A stretch of DNA of 64,000 bases from Taishania sp. (GCA_030150045.1 JASLGM010000041.1:1-64000); one strand, 5' to 3'. Shown: positions 9,031-18,285, counted from the first letter of the stretch. The notes: generated from the sequence alone by a model not told the origin. Numbers and translations are program-made.

Positions 9031-10485
9031 TTACAATTCTTTACGTAAGCGAGCAACCGGAATGTTCAATTGCTCACGGTATTTTGCCACCGTTCTTCGG
9101 GCAATGTTATAGCCTTTTTCCTGAAGTAATTCCGCCAACTTTTCGTCTGTAAGTGGCTTACGTTTCGACTCAGCTGCAATCGCTTCGGAAAGAATTTTCT
9201 TTACTTCACGCGTGGACACTTCTTCTCCTGAATCTGTACTTAACGACTCTGAGAAGAAATATTTCAATGGGAAAATACCGTGATTCGTTTGCACATATTT
9301 ACTATTTGCAACCCTTGATATTGTTGAAATATCTAAACCAACCGTATCTGCAATATCCTTCAGAATCATAGGTTTTAAATGGGTCTCATCTCCCGTTAAG
9401 AAGAAGTTATACTGGTATTGCAAAATCGCATTCATGGTCAAAAGTAATGTATTCTGTCTTTGCTTAATGGCATCAATAAACCATTTTGCGCCTTCCAACT
9501 TTTGCTTTACAAACATCAACGCTTCTTTATCCGACTTTGTCGTTTTTGCCCCCTCAGAGTAGTTTCTAAGCATTACCTCATAATCTCTACTCACCTTTAA
9601 CTCGGGAGCATTTCGGCTGTTTAATTGTAAATCTACACGCCCTTCAAATTCATTTACGATAAAATCGGGAACAATCTGTTGATGATTCTTCGCGGCCTCA
9701 CGCATAGAACCTCCGGGTTTTGGATTCAATTTGATGATGGCATCAATGGCATCTTTTAGGTCTTCCTCCTCGATTTCCAATTTCTTTTGAATCTGCGTAT
9801 AGTGTTTTTTGGTAAATTCCTCGAAATGATTTTCAAGAATCTTTATCGCTGTATATTTTGTAATGTCTCCACCTTGATTACGTTTCAATTGCAAGATCAA
9901 ACACTCTTGTAAGTCGCGCGCTCCAACACCTGCGGGTTCCAGTTCCTGAACCATTTTTAGCACCTCTTCCACTTCTTCTTCCGTCACCATAACGTTGATA
10001 GAAAAAGCAAGGTCATCAACTATGGCATCCAATTCTCGGTTCATATACCCCGACTCATCCAAGTTTCCAATGATGGTATCGGCAATAATAAACTGTTTTT
10101 CAGTCATGTCTAGCAAATACAGTTGCTCCGTTAACCGCTCTTGAAAAGTTTGCTCCCCCGAAAGCGGAATCACACGCTCCTCGTCATCACGCGAATGGTT
10201 ATTTACCTGCGTCTTATAATCGGGTGTATCAGAATCAAAATAATCCTCCAAATTAATGTCTAGATCGTTTTCATTCTCATTATAATCATCATCGTTAAAA
10301 TCGTCGTCAAAATCTTCATTTTCATCGTATTCCTCTCCTTCCTCCAACGCTGGATTCTCCTCCAATTCTTGTTTAATACGTTGGTCTAACTCCATAGTGG
10401 GAACCTGCAACAGTTTCATCAATTGAATTTGTTGCGGAGAAAGCCGTTGTTCTAGTTTTTGAGTAAGTTGCTGTTTTAAAGCCAT
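9031..10485 (-). CDS. rpoN: RNA polymerase sigma-54 factor
   Basis: Sigma-54 directs RNA polymerase to -24/-12 promoters and needs AAA+ activators. The N-terminal activator-interacting region is clear (KLEQRLSPQQIQLMKLLQVP). An acidic linker follows (about 45-75, mostly D/E/N), then the core-binding domain and the C-terminal RpoN box, here ARRTVAKYREQL, near the end. The 484 residues are normal. A TATATTTG promoter box lies 55 nt upstream. No activator is encoded in the window. One -24/-12-like site at 19649 may be a target. Confidence 0.95.
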   Translation of the reverse strand: MALKQQLTQKLEQRLSPQQIQLMKLLQVPTMELDQRIKQELEENPALEEGEEYDENEDFDDDFNDDDYNENENDLDINLEDYFDSDTPDYKTQVNNHSRDDEERVIPLSGEQTFQERLTEQLYLLDMTEKQFIIADTIIGNLDESGYMNRELDAIVDDLAFSINVMVTEEEVEEVLKMVQELEPAGVGARDLQECLILQLKRNQGGDITKYTAIKILENHFEEFTKKHYTQIQKKLEIEEEDLKDAIDAIIKLNPKPGGSMREAAKNHQQIVPDFIVNEFEGRVDLQLNSRNAPELKVSRDYEVMLRNYSEGAKTTKSDKEALMFVKQKLEGAKWFIDAIKQRQNTLLLTMNAILQYQYNFFLTGDETHLKPMILKDIADTVGLDISTISRVANSKYVQTNHGIFPLKYFFSESLSTDSGEEVSTREVKKILSEAIAAESKRKPLTDEKLAELLQEKGYNIARRTVAKYREQLNIPVARLRKEL

Positions 10486-10540
10486 AATACTTTTGAAAAT
10501 GTTATAAAATATGGGCTTTTCGGTAGGGAAAAACCAATAT

Positions 10541-10548
10541 CAAATATA
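10541..10548 (-). promoter_or_regulatory. -7 promoter box of rpoN
   Basis: TATATTTG on the minus strand, a perfect TAnnTTTG, with a TTG about 20 nt upstream at the -33 position. It implies a leader of roughly 50 nt. Confidence 0.6.
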
Positions 10549-10754
10549 AAAGAATTCCGTGTATTTGCAAGAATCCGACAGCGAAATTGCAACATTAATT
10601 CCTTTTAGTAAACCTTTTAGCAAAATTTAATAAACGTTTAACGAAAAAAAGGAAAGCATCGAAAAAACCGGAATTACAAAAAAAAGAAAAGCAACTAAAA
10701 TATTTAGAAGAAGAGGGGTGAAAAAAGAGGGGTGCAATCAAATGTTTTATTCTT

Positions 10755-10877
10755 TTGGGCATTCCCCCTCCCCAAAAAAGGGGAGGCGTCAGGCTTTTCG
10801 TTCATAGTCCTCGCCCCTCTTTCCCAAATAAACTTGGGGAAGAGGGACTGTGGGCTAACCACTGCAATCCTTAATGC
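10755..10877 (+). repeat. Structured intergenic element, family B copy 1
   Basis: 123 nt. It begins TTGGGC and ends with GCAATCCTTAATGC. Stem 1 is CCTCCCC/GGGGAGG; stem 2 joins CCCTCTT to AAGAGGG. Between them lies the conserved linker GTCAGGCTTTTCGTTCATAG, and GGGCTAACCACTGCAATCC follows stem 2. Family A copy 3 begins 90 nt downstream on the same strand. The short open frames across this stretch are artefacts of the repeats. From 10549 to 10754 I see only AT-rich sequence. Confidence 0.75.
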
Positions 10878-10966
10878 GGAGATTTGTCGTTGCTTATCCA
10901 TTTGCTTTGTGGATTGAAAAATTGATTTGTTAATTTTTGAAGATTAATGGATGAAAAAGAGATCTT

Positions 10967-11110
10967 CAGCTCGGGCGGAGTGCGATAGCTAAACGCACTG
11001 AAAAAGGAGTAAGCGCGTGTTTGCCGCTGCGACCAGAGGAAGCACGTGGCAAGCCGAAGGCGCACCTTTTTTCAGAAGTTTACTAAAGCGTGTAGACCGA
11101 AATAGCTGCC
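10967..11110 (+). repeat. Structured intergenic element, family A copy 3
   Basis: 144 nt. The terminal stem is CAGCT/AGCTG instead of CAGCC/GGCTG, a compensated change. The inner stem is TTGCC/GGCAA, and the outer arms CTGAAAAAGG and CCTTTTTTCAG also pair. It lies between the asnS terminator and family B copy 1. Confidence 0.82.
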
Positions 11111-11143
11111 AAATTCACCTCATCTTCGCAAAAAAAAGGAATA

Positions 11144-11177
11144 AAAAACCCCAAATCTGACCGAAATGGGGTTTTCT
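11144..11177 (-). terminator. Terminator after asnS
   Basis: On the minus strand AAAACCCCA-type arms (11145-11153 with 11167-11175) form a hairpin followed by T residues. It starts 16 nt past the asnS stop. Confidence 0.75.
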
Positions 11178-11193
11178 ATTTAGTTTGTTTTTC

Positions 11194-12645
11194 TTAAAAC
11201 TCTGCGTTATCTGGCGTTCTAGGGAAAGGAATCACGTCACGAATATTAGACATTCCCGTCACAAACATCACCATGCGTTCAAATCCTAAACCAAATCCAG
11301 CGTGTGGAACTGTTCCGAACTTACGCGTTTCCAAATACCACCAAATTTCTTCTTCCGCGATTCCGAAAGCGGCGCATTTTTCTTTCAATACATCTAGGCG
11401 CTCCTCACGTTGTGAACCACCTACCATTTCCCCTATCCCTGGGAATAAGATGTCCATAGCAGCTACGGTTTCTTTCCCTGGTTCAGAGTGATCATTTCGA
11501 CGCATATAGAATGCTTTGAACGACGCTGGGTAGTCCGTGATAATCACTGGTCGGTTGAATTCTTTTTCTACCAAATAGCGCTCATGCTCGGACTGCAAAT
11601 CTGTTCCCCAGTTCACATCGTACTTGAATTTTTTCTTTTTGTAGTGGTTTGAGTTCATCAAAATATCCACTGCTTCTGTATAAGTAATGCGTTTAAAGTC
11701 GTTGTTAATCACGAATTCCAAGCGCTCTAGCAAAGTCATTTCATTACGTTCAGCTGTTGGTTTTGTCAACTGTTCGTTTTTATCTCTTTCGTTCAAAAAC
11801 GCGAGGTCGTCTGCGCAATTTGTCATCACATATTGACAAATGTATTTCAACATTTCTTCAGCCAAATCCATGTTGTCATTCAGGTCGTTGAATGCTACTT
11901 CTGGTTCTACCATCCAAAACTCAGCGAGGTGTCGAGAGGTATTGGAGTTTTCGGCGCGGAATGTAGGTCCGAATGTATATACTTGTCCTAAAGCGGTTGC
12001 CCCTAACTCTGCCTCTAATTGTCCAGAAACAGTAAGGTTCACAGCTTTTCCAAAGAAATCTTCTTTATAATTGATGGATCCGTCTTCGTTTTTTGGAAGC
12101 GCATTCAAATCAAAATTAGTAACGTGGAACATTTCACCTGCACCTTCAGCATCGGAACCTGTAATAATTGGCGTGTGCAAATAATAGAATCCACGACTAT
12201 TAAAAAAATTATGGATAGCAAATGAAACGGCATGTCGCACACGGAAAACCGCACCAAAAAGATTGGTTCTAAAGCGTAAATGTGCTTGTTCACGCAAAAA
12301 TTCCAGGCTATGTTTTTTAGGCTGAAGAATCGTTTTTTGAACGTCATCTGGGTTAGCTTCACCTAAAACGACTAATTCTTCAACTTGTAATTCAACAGCT
12401 TGACCCGCACCTTGTGATTCAATCAATTTCCCTTTTAGAGATAAAGCGGCACCTGTTGTTACTTTCTTCAACAATTGCTCGTCAAATTGTTCAAAGTCAA
12501 CTACTGCTTGGATGTTATTTATTGTTGAACCGTCATTCAATTGAATAAATCGATTACTACGGAAGGCTCTTACCCATCCTTTTACAACTACGGTCTCCCC
12601 CATCGTGGGTTGCCCTAAAACATCAGCAATTTTTGTTCTTTTCAT
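11194..12645 (-). CDS. asnS: Asparaginyl-tRNA synthetase
   Basis: Charges tRNA-Asn with asparagine in the cytoplasm. The N-terminal OB anticodon-binding domain (about 15-110) is followed by a class II catalytic core. Motif 2 reads FRAENSNTSRHLAEFW, and motif 3 is GFGLGFERMVMF close to the C-terminus. The ENSNTSRHLAEF form is typical of AsnRS, not AspRS. The 483 residues are normal for the bacterial enzyme. It has its own promoter box, 59 nt after pth, and its own terminator. The tRNA-Asn gene is at 18964 in the same window. Confidence 0.96.
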   Translation of the reverse strand: MKRTKIADVLGQPTMGETVVVKGWVRAFRSNRFIQLNDGSTINNIQAVVDFEQFDEQLLKKVTTGAALSLKGKLIESQGAGQAVELQVEELVVLGEANPDDVQKTILQPKKHSLEFLREQAHLRFRTNLFGAVFRVRHAVSFAIHNFFNSRGFYYLHTPIITGSDAEGAGEMFHVTNFDLNALPKNEDGSINYKEDFFGKAVNLTVSGQLEAELGATALGQVYTFGPTFRAENSNTSRHLAEFWMVEPEVAFNDLNDNMDLAEEMLKYICQYVMTNCADDLAFLNERDKNEQLTKPTAERNEMTLLERLEFVINNDFKRITYTEAVDILMNSNHYKKKKFKYDVNWGTDLQSEHERYLVEKEFNRPVIITDYPASFKAFYMRRNDHSEPGKETVAAMDILFPGIGEMVGGSQREERLDVLKEKCAAFGIAEEEIWWYLETRKFGTVPHAGFGLGFERMVMFVTGMSNIRDVIPFPRTPDNAEF

Positions 12646-12667
12646 TTTATATGTTTCTAAGATGATT

Positions 12668-12675
12668 CAAATTTA
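12668..12675 (-). promoter_or_regulatory. -7 promoter box of asnS
   Basis: TAAATTTG on the minus strand, a perfect consensus, 22 nt before the ATG. Confidence 0.55.
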
Positions 12676-12704
12676 ATAAATCCATTGATACGAAGGGAAA
12701 AACT

Positions 12705-13268
12705 CTATTTGTTATTCCAATTGGTCATGGTCAATTGTAGTCCAACAGCGGCGTAGCTTTTAGCAAATTCTTTGGCCACAGCAATGCGTTCTGTTAAGGT
12801 TTTTTGTTCTTCCGAACTCCATTTCCCAAGAACATAATCGGATTGTTGTCCTTCGCCAAAGTTTGCAGCAATACCGAATCTTAAACGGGTATATTCTTGT
12901 GTTTTTAAAACCGCTTGAATGTCTTTTAAACCGTTATGTCCGCCATCCGAACCTTTTCCTTTCATACGCAATTTGCCAAAGGGCAATGCTAAATCATCTG
13001 TGATTACGACCATGTTTTCCACCGGTATTTTTTCATGTTGCAACCAATAATTGACTGCTTTACCCGATAGATTCATGTAGGTATTTGGTTTCACCAAGAC
13101 CAAGATGCGTCCTTTATATTTTACTTCAGCGATATCTGCGAGCTTTCCTGTTTTGAAACTTCCTTTTAGTTCCTCTGCAAGGGCATCTAGTACTTTAAAT
13201 CCGATGTTATGTCTCGTTTCTGCGTATTCAGAACCTGGATTTCCTAATCCAACAATAAGATACTTCAT
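12705..13268 (-). CDS. pth: Peptidyl-tRNA hydrolase
   Basis: Frees tRNA from prematurely released peptidyl-tRNA; cytoplasmic. The N-terminus LIVGLGNPGSEYAETRHNIGF holds the conserved Asn and the catalytic His of RHNIGF (about residue 21). KPNTYMNLSG and DDLALPFGKLRMKGKGSDGGHNGLK give the remaining family blocks, including the catalytic Asp. The 187 residues are typical. It reads toward asnS and away from the phosphatase gene at 13353. A TAATTTTG box ends 4 nt before its ATG. Confidence 0.95.
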   Translation of the reverse strand: MKYLIVGLGNPGSEYAETRHNIGFKVLDALAEELKGSFKTGKLADIAEVKYKGRILVLVKPNTYMNLSGKAVNYWLQHEKIPVENMVVITDDLALPFGKLRMKGKGSDGGHNGLKDIQAVLKTQEYTRLRFGIAANFGEGQQSDYVLGKWSSEEQKTLTERIAVAKEFAKSYAAVGLQLTMTNWNNK

Positions 13269-13272
13269 GGTA

Positions 13273-13280
13273 CAAAATTA
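13273..13280 (-). promoter_or_regulatory. -7 box directly before pth
   Basis: TAATTTTG on the minus strand, a perfect consensus, 4 nt from the ATG. A TTTG lies 16 nt further upstream. It predicts a leaderless or nearly leaderless transcript. Confidence 0.55.
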
Positions 13281-13340
13281 ATGCATTCCTTTGCTTCAAA
13301 TATGTTTCACTCAATAAATTTCTCTTAATTTACATTTGAT

Positions 13341-13348
13341 TAAATTTG
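13341..13348 (+). promoter_or_regulatory. -7 box directly before the phosphatase gene
   Basis: TAAATTTG, perfect, ends 4 nt before the ATG. A second match, TACATTTG, sits at 13331-13338, so the exact box is uncertain. Confidence 0.5.
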
Positions 13349-13352
13349 TATC

Positions 13353-14321
13353 ATGAAAATTTTACCCCCTTCGTTCGTGGTTTTATTTTGGATTTGGAGC
13401 ATTTGTTTTAGCAATCTTTCCTATTCACAAGTTCCCACAGCTTCTCCTTATAAAGCAAAACACCATATCATTTTGGTATTGGATGGACCACGTTGGAGTG
13501 AAACCTGGGGAGATTCAACAGGAAAACATATTCCACATCAGATGTTTGAGATGCGTCAGTTGGGGACTTTTTTCACGGACTTTAGAAACGGTGGAAAAAC
13601 ATTAACCAATTCTGGACACACTGCCTTATTGACGGGTGTACACCAAAAGATATCTAATTTAGGAAAAGAGTTACCTAAATATCCAGGATTATTTCAATAT
13701 GCCCGTAAAGAGTTGAATCTACCTAAAGAGAAAGTTTGGCTTTTGACATCTAAAGGAAAGCTGCAAATGCTAGACAACACGAAACACAAAGAATGGTGGA
13801 ACACGTATTTACCATCCAGTCATTGCGGCATCAATGCTTCGGGAAAAGGATATCCAAATGATAATCTAATGTATCCGGAATTTAAGAAGATCATTTTAGA
13901 ACACAATCCAACATTTACATTAATCAATTTAATTGGTATAGACGCTTGGGCACACCAAAATAATTGGGAACGTTACATACAATCCATTGAAGAATTGGAT
14001 GCCATGGTTCTTGATTTATGGATTGCCATTCAAGCTGATCCTGAGATGAAAAACCAAACAGCACTTTACATTACAAACGACCATGGCAGACACTTAGATG
14101 GTCATAAAAACGGATTCATTTCTCACGGTTGTAAATGCGACGGCTGCTCACACATTTCTCTTTTAGCTATCGGTCCAGACTTTACACCAGGTAAAACCAT
14201 AAATCAAACCTACGATCAAGTCGATTTAACCGCAACTATTGCTAAAATGTTGGGCATTCATATGCCGTTTGCCAAAGGGAAACCAATCACTGAATTATTG
14301 ACAAGACAGGTAAAAGAATGA
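13353..14321 (+). CDS. Exported alkaline-phosphatase-superfamily protein
   Basis: 322 residues with a signal peptide (hydrophobic about 7-20, SYSQ end). The fold is that of the alkaline phosphatase / phosphodiesterase superfamily: metal-binding D44 in LVLDGPRW, probable nucleophile T85 in KTLTNSGHTALLTG, the block GIDAWAH and ITNDHGRH, and a late His in ISHG. CKCDGCSH adds three Cys near the last metal site, which is unusual. The substrate (phosphomonoester, phosphodiester or sulfate) cannot be told. Its stop overlaps the uvrC start by 4 nt, so the two are probably co-transcribed, although no functional link is known. Confidence 0.8.
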   Translation: MKILPPSFVVLFWIWSICFSNLSYSQVPTASPYKAKHHIILVLDGPRWSETWGDSTGKHIPHQMFEMRQLGTFFTDFRNGGKTLTNSGHTALLTGVHQKISNLGKELPKYPGLFQYARKELNLPKEKVWLLTSKGKLQMLDNTKHKEWWNTYLPSSHCGINASGKGYPNDNLMYPEFKKIILEHNPTFTLINLIGIDAWAHQNNWERYIQSIEELDAMVLDLWIAIQADPEMKNQTALYITNDHGRHLDGHKNGFISHGCKCDGCSHISLLAIGPDFTPGKTINQTYDQVDLTATIAKMLGIHMPFAKGKPITELLTRQVKE

Positions 14322-16114
14322 CCGAAGATTTACTCCAAAAATTAAAGACACTCCCCAATCAACCTGGCGTTTACCAATACTTTAATGTCAACGACGAAAT
14401 CATTTATGTTGGCAAAGCTAAAAACTTAAAAAAAAGAGTCAGTTCTTATTTCAATAAAACCGCTGACAACAACAAAACAAAGATTCTTGTGCGACAGATT
14501 GTTGACATTAAGTACATTGTTGTTGACACGGAACTCGACGCTTTATTACTGGAAAACAACCTGATAAAGAAATACCGTCCAAAATACAACATCCAATTAA
14601 AAGACGACAAAACTTATCCTTGGATATGTATCAAAAAGGAAGCTTTTCCCCGTGTTTTTTCTACCCGTAACTTGGTACGTGATGGATCAAAATATTTTGG
14701 TCCTTATTCCAATGTAAAAGCCATGCATACTTTGTTGGAATTGATCAACGAAATGTATCGCTTACGCAACTGTTCGTTGAACCTTGATCCCTCAAAAATT
14801 GAGCAATCAAACTATAAAGTGTGTTTGGAATACCATTTAGGGAATTGCCTAGGTCCTTGTGAAGAGCACCAAGAACAAGCACATTATGACCAACAAATTA
14901 CAGAAATTGAACAGATCCTAAAAGGACATACGTTTTCAGTTGTACAACTACTCAAACAAAAAATGTTACAGCATGCGGAACGTTTTGAATTTGAGCAAGC
15001 CCAAGAAATAAAATTAAAAATGGAGTCCTTGGAACGCTTTCAGGCTAAAAGCACCATTGTCTCCCCAAGTATACACCGTGTTGACGTTTTAACTTTGTTA
15101 CGCGATGAAAACTATTGTTACATTAACTTCTTGAATATTGTTAATGGAGCAATTGTACACGCCTACACCTCGCGTTTAAAAGATCCTTTACAGCAAGAAG
15201 ATGGAGAAATCATGCATTTTGTGTTAAATGAGATGCGTACACGTTATGAAAGCCAGTCCAAAGAGATTCTAAGTAACATTGATTTTGAACTAGAAATTCC
15301 TGGTTTACGATTAACCCTTCCTAAACAAGGGGATAAAAAAACACTAGTAGACCTTTCCGTCAAAAATGCCACTTACTTCCGTTTAGAACAGTTAAAAAAA
15401 GAAGCATTAAAAAATCCTGAGCGAAATCACGAACGGATTATGACGCAAATAATGAAGGACTTTCGCCTTAAAGAATTGCCTCGCCACATGGAATGTTTCG
15501 ACAACTCAAATATTCACGGAACCTTTCCGGTTTCTGCATGTGTAGTGTTCAAAGATGCAAAGCCTTCCAAAAAAGATTATCGTCATTTCAACATAAAAAC
15601 AGTAGAAGGTCCTAATGACTTTGCTTCTATGGAGGAGGTTGTTTACCGTCGCTACAAACGTGTTTTAGACGAAGGCCAATCGCTACCTCAACTCATTATC
15701 ATTGACGGTGGTAAAGGTCAGCTTTCTTCAGCTTTGGCAGCGTTAGAACAATTGAATTTAAGAGGAAAAGTTGCCATTGTCAGTATTGCTGAAAAGTTGG
15801 AAGAGATTTTCTTTCCTGGAGACTCCCTTCCAATATATTTAGACAAACGATCGGAAAGTTTAAAGGTGATTCAACACATGCGAAATGAAGCACATCGCTT
15901 TGGTATTACCCATCACCGATCTCGAAGAAGTAAAGGCAGTCTAATTTCAATTGTTGAAGAAATTCCTGGAATAGGACCAAAAACCTATGAAAAACTAATG
16001 CAAACCTTCAAATCTGCGAATAAAATTAAAGAAGCGAGTTTAGCATCTTTGACAAACTGCGTAGGAAAAGCAAAAGCAAATGTGGTATACAACCACTTTA
16101 ATCCGCTAAGCTAA
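14318..16114 (+). CDS. uvrC: Excinuclease ABC subunit C
   Basis: Makes the two incisions of nucleotide excision repair. The N-terminal GIY-YIG nuclease domain starts LPNQPGVYQYF and contains IIYVGKAKNLKKRV. A four-Cys-like stretch (NCSLN..KVCLEYHLGNCLGPC), a UVR motif around 205-235, the UvrC RNase H-like domain (ECFDNSNIHGT; IIDGGKGQL) and C-terminal helix-hairpin-helix (EIPGIGPKTYEKLM) follow. The 598 residues are normal. It overlaps the phosphatase gene upstream and the convergent glycosyltransferase gene by 9 nt. Confidence 0.96.
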   Translation: MTEDLLQKLKTLPNQPGVYQYFNVNDEIIYVGKAKNLKKRVSSYFNKTADNNKTKILVRQIVDIKYIVVDTELDALLLENNLIKKYRPKYNIQLKDDKTYPWICIKKEAFPRVFSTRNLVRDGSKYFGPYSNVKAMHTLLELINEMYRLRNCSLNLDPSKIEQSNYKVCLEYHLGNCLGPCEEHQEQAHYDQQITEIEQILKGHTFSVVQLLKQKMLQHAERFEFEQAQEIKLKMESLERFQAKSTIVSPSIHRVDVLTLLRDENYCYINFLNIVNGAIVHAYTSRLKDPLQQEDGEIMHFVLNEMRTRYESQSKEILSNIDFELEIPGLRLTLPKQGDKKTLVDLSVKNATYFRLEQLKKEALKNPERNHERIMTQIMKDFRLKELPRHMECFDNSNIHGTFPVSACVVFKDAKPSKKDYRHFNIKTVEGPNDFASMEEVVYRRYKRVLDEGQSLPQLIIIDGGKGQLSSALAALEQLNLRGKVAIVSIAEKLEEIFFPGDSLPIYLDKRSESLKVIQHMRNEAHRFGITHHRSRRSKGSLISIVEEIPGIGPKTYEKLMQTFKSANKIKEASLASLTNCVGKAKANVVYNHFNPLS

Positions 16115-17182
16115 AATGATTTTTGCGAAATCGTGGTTTTGTCTCACAGCTTTTAATTTTTCGTTGGCTTCCATTTCTTGAACCAAAAGTGTGCGTTTTT
16201 GAATCCCCTCTTCTAGTGCTAGATTCCAATTTTTGAGATTATAAAATTGTACACCTTGCTGGAAATCTACCCAATCTTTATATCCTTCATGAATTAACAT
16301 TGGGATATGATAAGCAAATGCCGTGTTAATAGCTCCCGAAATTTGTACTTCAAAATATTCTTCGGCACATTGTGCTTCGGGATGGATCAGTGGCAAAATG
16401 AAATCCGTTGCTGCTATATAATCGTTATACGTTTTTTGATCTACAAAATCTGTAAACGTTTTAATCTTATCTGTTAAACCACGCTGTTCAATCTCTGCAT
16501 TGAAATAAGCCACATCCTCCAATTGAAGATCACTTTTTCCTAAAAAAATAAATCGACAATTTGCATTTGCATTTTCAGCAAAATCAAGGAAACCACTTAA
16601 ATCTCTTTTTCTAAATTCTATACCACCAATAACCGTCATCCAAATTTGATTTTCCGGTTTAATCCTTTCGGCTTCAAAAGGAGGAAAACTTAAAGGATAA
16701 AACGTATGAATATTTAACCCTTCTACAGGGCCTAATTTATCTTTTAACGTCGTATTAAGAAGGAAATAATTTTTGATCTTTTTGGAAATGATACGTTGTG
16801 TGGCGCTGTCTCTTAAAAGACGAATGGTGTGAATCATTCCGTAAAATTCAATTGATTTAGTCGATAATAAGCATAAGTTACGAACATTACCACCTTGTGC
16901 GGTATTGAAAACAACTTTTTTAATTCCCTTTTTTCGGAACCATCTCGTAATGCTCAACATTGTTTTGACATCCCCTAGCGCCTTATGAACAAGTTCCACC
17001 GTTTTTACCTCATCGACAAACTGCATAAGATAAGGATTTCGATCTACGATTTTACGATTTGAGCATAAGTAAACGGATGCCCCCTGTTCCTTTAATCCAA
17101 GAATTTGACCCAAGAGACATTCGTCATGACTTCCACCAAATTCAACCACTGCTACTTTGACTTTCTCTTGTTGCTTTTCCAT
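16106..17182 (-). CDS. GT-B-type glycosyltransferase-like protein
   Basis: About 358 residues with two Rossmann-like halves. The N-half opens KVAVVEFGGSHDECLLGQILGL; the C-half has TVIGGIEFRKRD, FIFLGKSD, DKIKTFTDFVDQKTYNDYIAATDFILPLIHP, the layout of GT-B glycosyltransferases of the GT4 kind. Neither acceptor nor sugar donor is known. No signal peptide. An upstream ATG at 17206 is disfavoured because a TATTTTTG promoter box lies between it and the ATG at 17182. The 3' end overlaps uvrC tail to tail. Confidence 0.7.
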   Translation of the reverse strand: MEKQQEKVKVAVVEFGGSHDECLLGQILGLKEQGASVYLCSNRKIVDRNPYLMQFVDEVKTVELVHKALGDVKTMLSITRWFRKKGIKKVVFNTAQGGNVRNLCLLSTKSIEFYGMIHTIRLLRDSATQRIISKKIKNYFLLNTTLKDKLGPVEGLNIHTFYPLSFPPFEAERIKPENQIWMTVIGGIEFRKRDLSGFLDFAENANANCRFIFLGKSDLQLEDVAYFNAEIEQRGLTDKIKTFTDFVDQKTYNDYIAATDFILPLIHPEAQCAEEYFEVQISGAINTAFAYHIPMLIHEGYKDWVDFQQGVQFYNLKNWNLALEEGIQKRTLLVQEMEANEKLKAVRQNHDFAKIILA

Positions 17183-17186
17183 TTCA

Positions 17187-17194
17187 CAAAAATA
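17187..17194 (-). promoter_or_regulatory. -7 box directly before the glycosyltransferase gene
   Basis: TATTTTTG on the minus strand, a perfect consensus, 4 nt before the ATG at 17182. It decides the start choice. Confidence 0.5.
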
Positions 17195-17382
17195 CGAAAT
17201 ATACAAAAGTTGGACGGCTCCTTTTGTTTATAAAATCGACCCTTTAAATGTAAAAAGATGTGAAAACAAACTATTGTCGCTAAGCACTAAAAAAGATAAA
17301 AAAAACTTAAATCGTAGGGTTATCAACAATTATCATTTAGTAAACACTCTATTAATAAAGCAAAGCATAGACAAAAGCTATT

Positions 17383-17390
17383 TATTTTTG
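17383..17390 (+). promoter_or_regulatory. -7 box directly before the amidase gene
   Basis: TATTTTTG, perfect, 4 nt before the ATG at 17395; predicts a leaderless mRNA. Confidence 0.5.
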
Positions 17391-17394
17391 GCGC

Positions 17395-18285
17395 ATGCGT
17401 TTATTATTTTCGGTTGTTTTCCTTTTTCTTAGTTGGTTTTCCTTTTCTCAAAAAACCATTACGGTGATTATTGATGCTGGTCATGGTGGTAGAGATCCAG
17501 GTCATTTATCAGCCTATGCTAAATTTGAAACAGAGAAAGAGTTAAATTTAAAGATCTCCAATTACCTTGGTGGTTACATCGAAAACTTAATGCAGAATGT
17601 AAAAGTCATTTATACACGAAAAGATGACACTTACCTGACTTTAGATGAGCGTGTTCAAATCGCAAATAAACATAACGCTGATTATTTCATAAGCGTACAC
17701 TGCAATGGCAACGACAATGTAAAAGTAAAAGGAACCGAAACACATGTTCACTCCTTTGAATACAAAAAGAGTTATGGACTAGCACGAGAAATAGAGAATC
17801 AGTTCAAAAACCGCGCAGGACGAACTTCACGTGGAATAAAAGAAACAAAAGACAGAACCCATTCCATTCAAGTATTAAAGTACACCCGAATGACGAGTGT
17901 ATTGGTTGAATGCGGTTTTTTGACCAACGCTGCAGATGCCACCTTTTTAAACACTATGAACGGGCAAGAAATCATTGCTTCGGCGATCTATCGCGGTTTT
18001 AAAACCTTTGTACAAAGAGAACACCCAACCATCGACTTCATTCGTAAGCAAGATGCAACAACACCAGGAAACTACGCCATTCAAGTACACTCCAGCATCG
18101 ACGAAGTAGATATCAAACACGAATTCTTTAAGAAGCAAGAAGTTGTTCGCACAAAAGTAGAGACGACAAGTAAGTACAAATACCGTTATACTATTGGTAA
18201 TTTCAGTACGAAAGAGGCAGCAACTGAACGCTTAAAAGAGTTGAAAACACTTGGGTTTAAAGATGCTTTTATCATCAAACTATAA
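17395..18285 (+). CDS. N-acetylmuramoyl-L-alanine amidase with SPOR-like tail
   Basis: Cleaves the bond between muramic acid and L-Ala in peptidoglycan, acting in the periplasm during cell separation. Signal peptide at 1-19. The Amidase_3 domain (about 21-205) shows zinc ligands H30 (DAGHGG), E47 and H102 (SVHCN) and catalytic E172 (VECGFLTN). The last 70 residues (YAIQVHSSI ... YRYTIGNFSTKEAATERLKELKTLGFKDAFII) look like a SPOR peptidoglycan-binding repeat, which usually targets septal wall. AmiC-like in role. It stands alone, divergent from the glycosyltransferase gene. Confidence 0.9.
   Translation: MRLLFSVVFLFLSWFSFSQKTITVIIDAGHGGRDPGHLSAYAKFETEKELNLKISNYLGGYIENLMQNVKVIYTRKDDTYLTLDERVQIANKHNADYFISVHCNGNDNVKVKGTETHVHSFEYKKSYGLAREIENQFKNRAGRTSRGIKETKDRTHSIQVLKYTRMTSVLVECGFLTNAADATFLNTMNGQEIIASAIYRGFKTFVQREHPTIDFIRKQDATTPGNYAIQVHSSIDEVDIKHEFFKKQEVVRTKVETTSKYKYRYTIGNFSTKEAATERLKELKTLGFKDAFIIKL

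Noticed and set aside
10704..11065. Several 60-65 codon frames on both strands
   Set aside because: They cover repeats B1 and A3; similar frames appear wherever the repeats occur.
17157..17432. 91-codon plus-strand frame before the amidase
   Set aside because: Overlaps the start of the glycosyltransferase gene and the amidase promoter; no domain.
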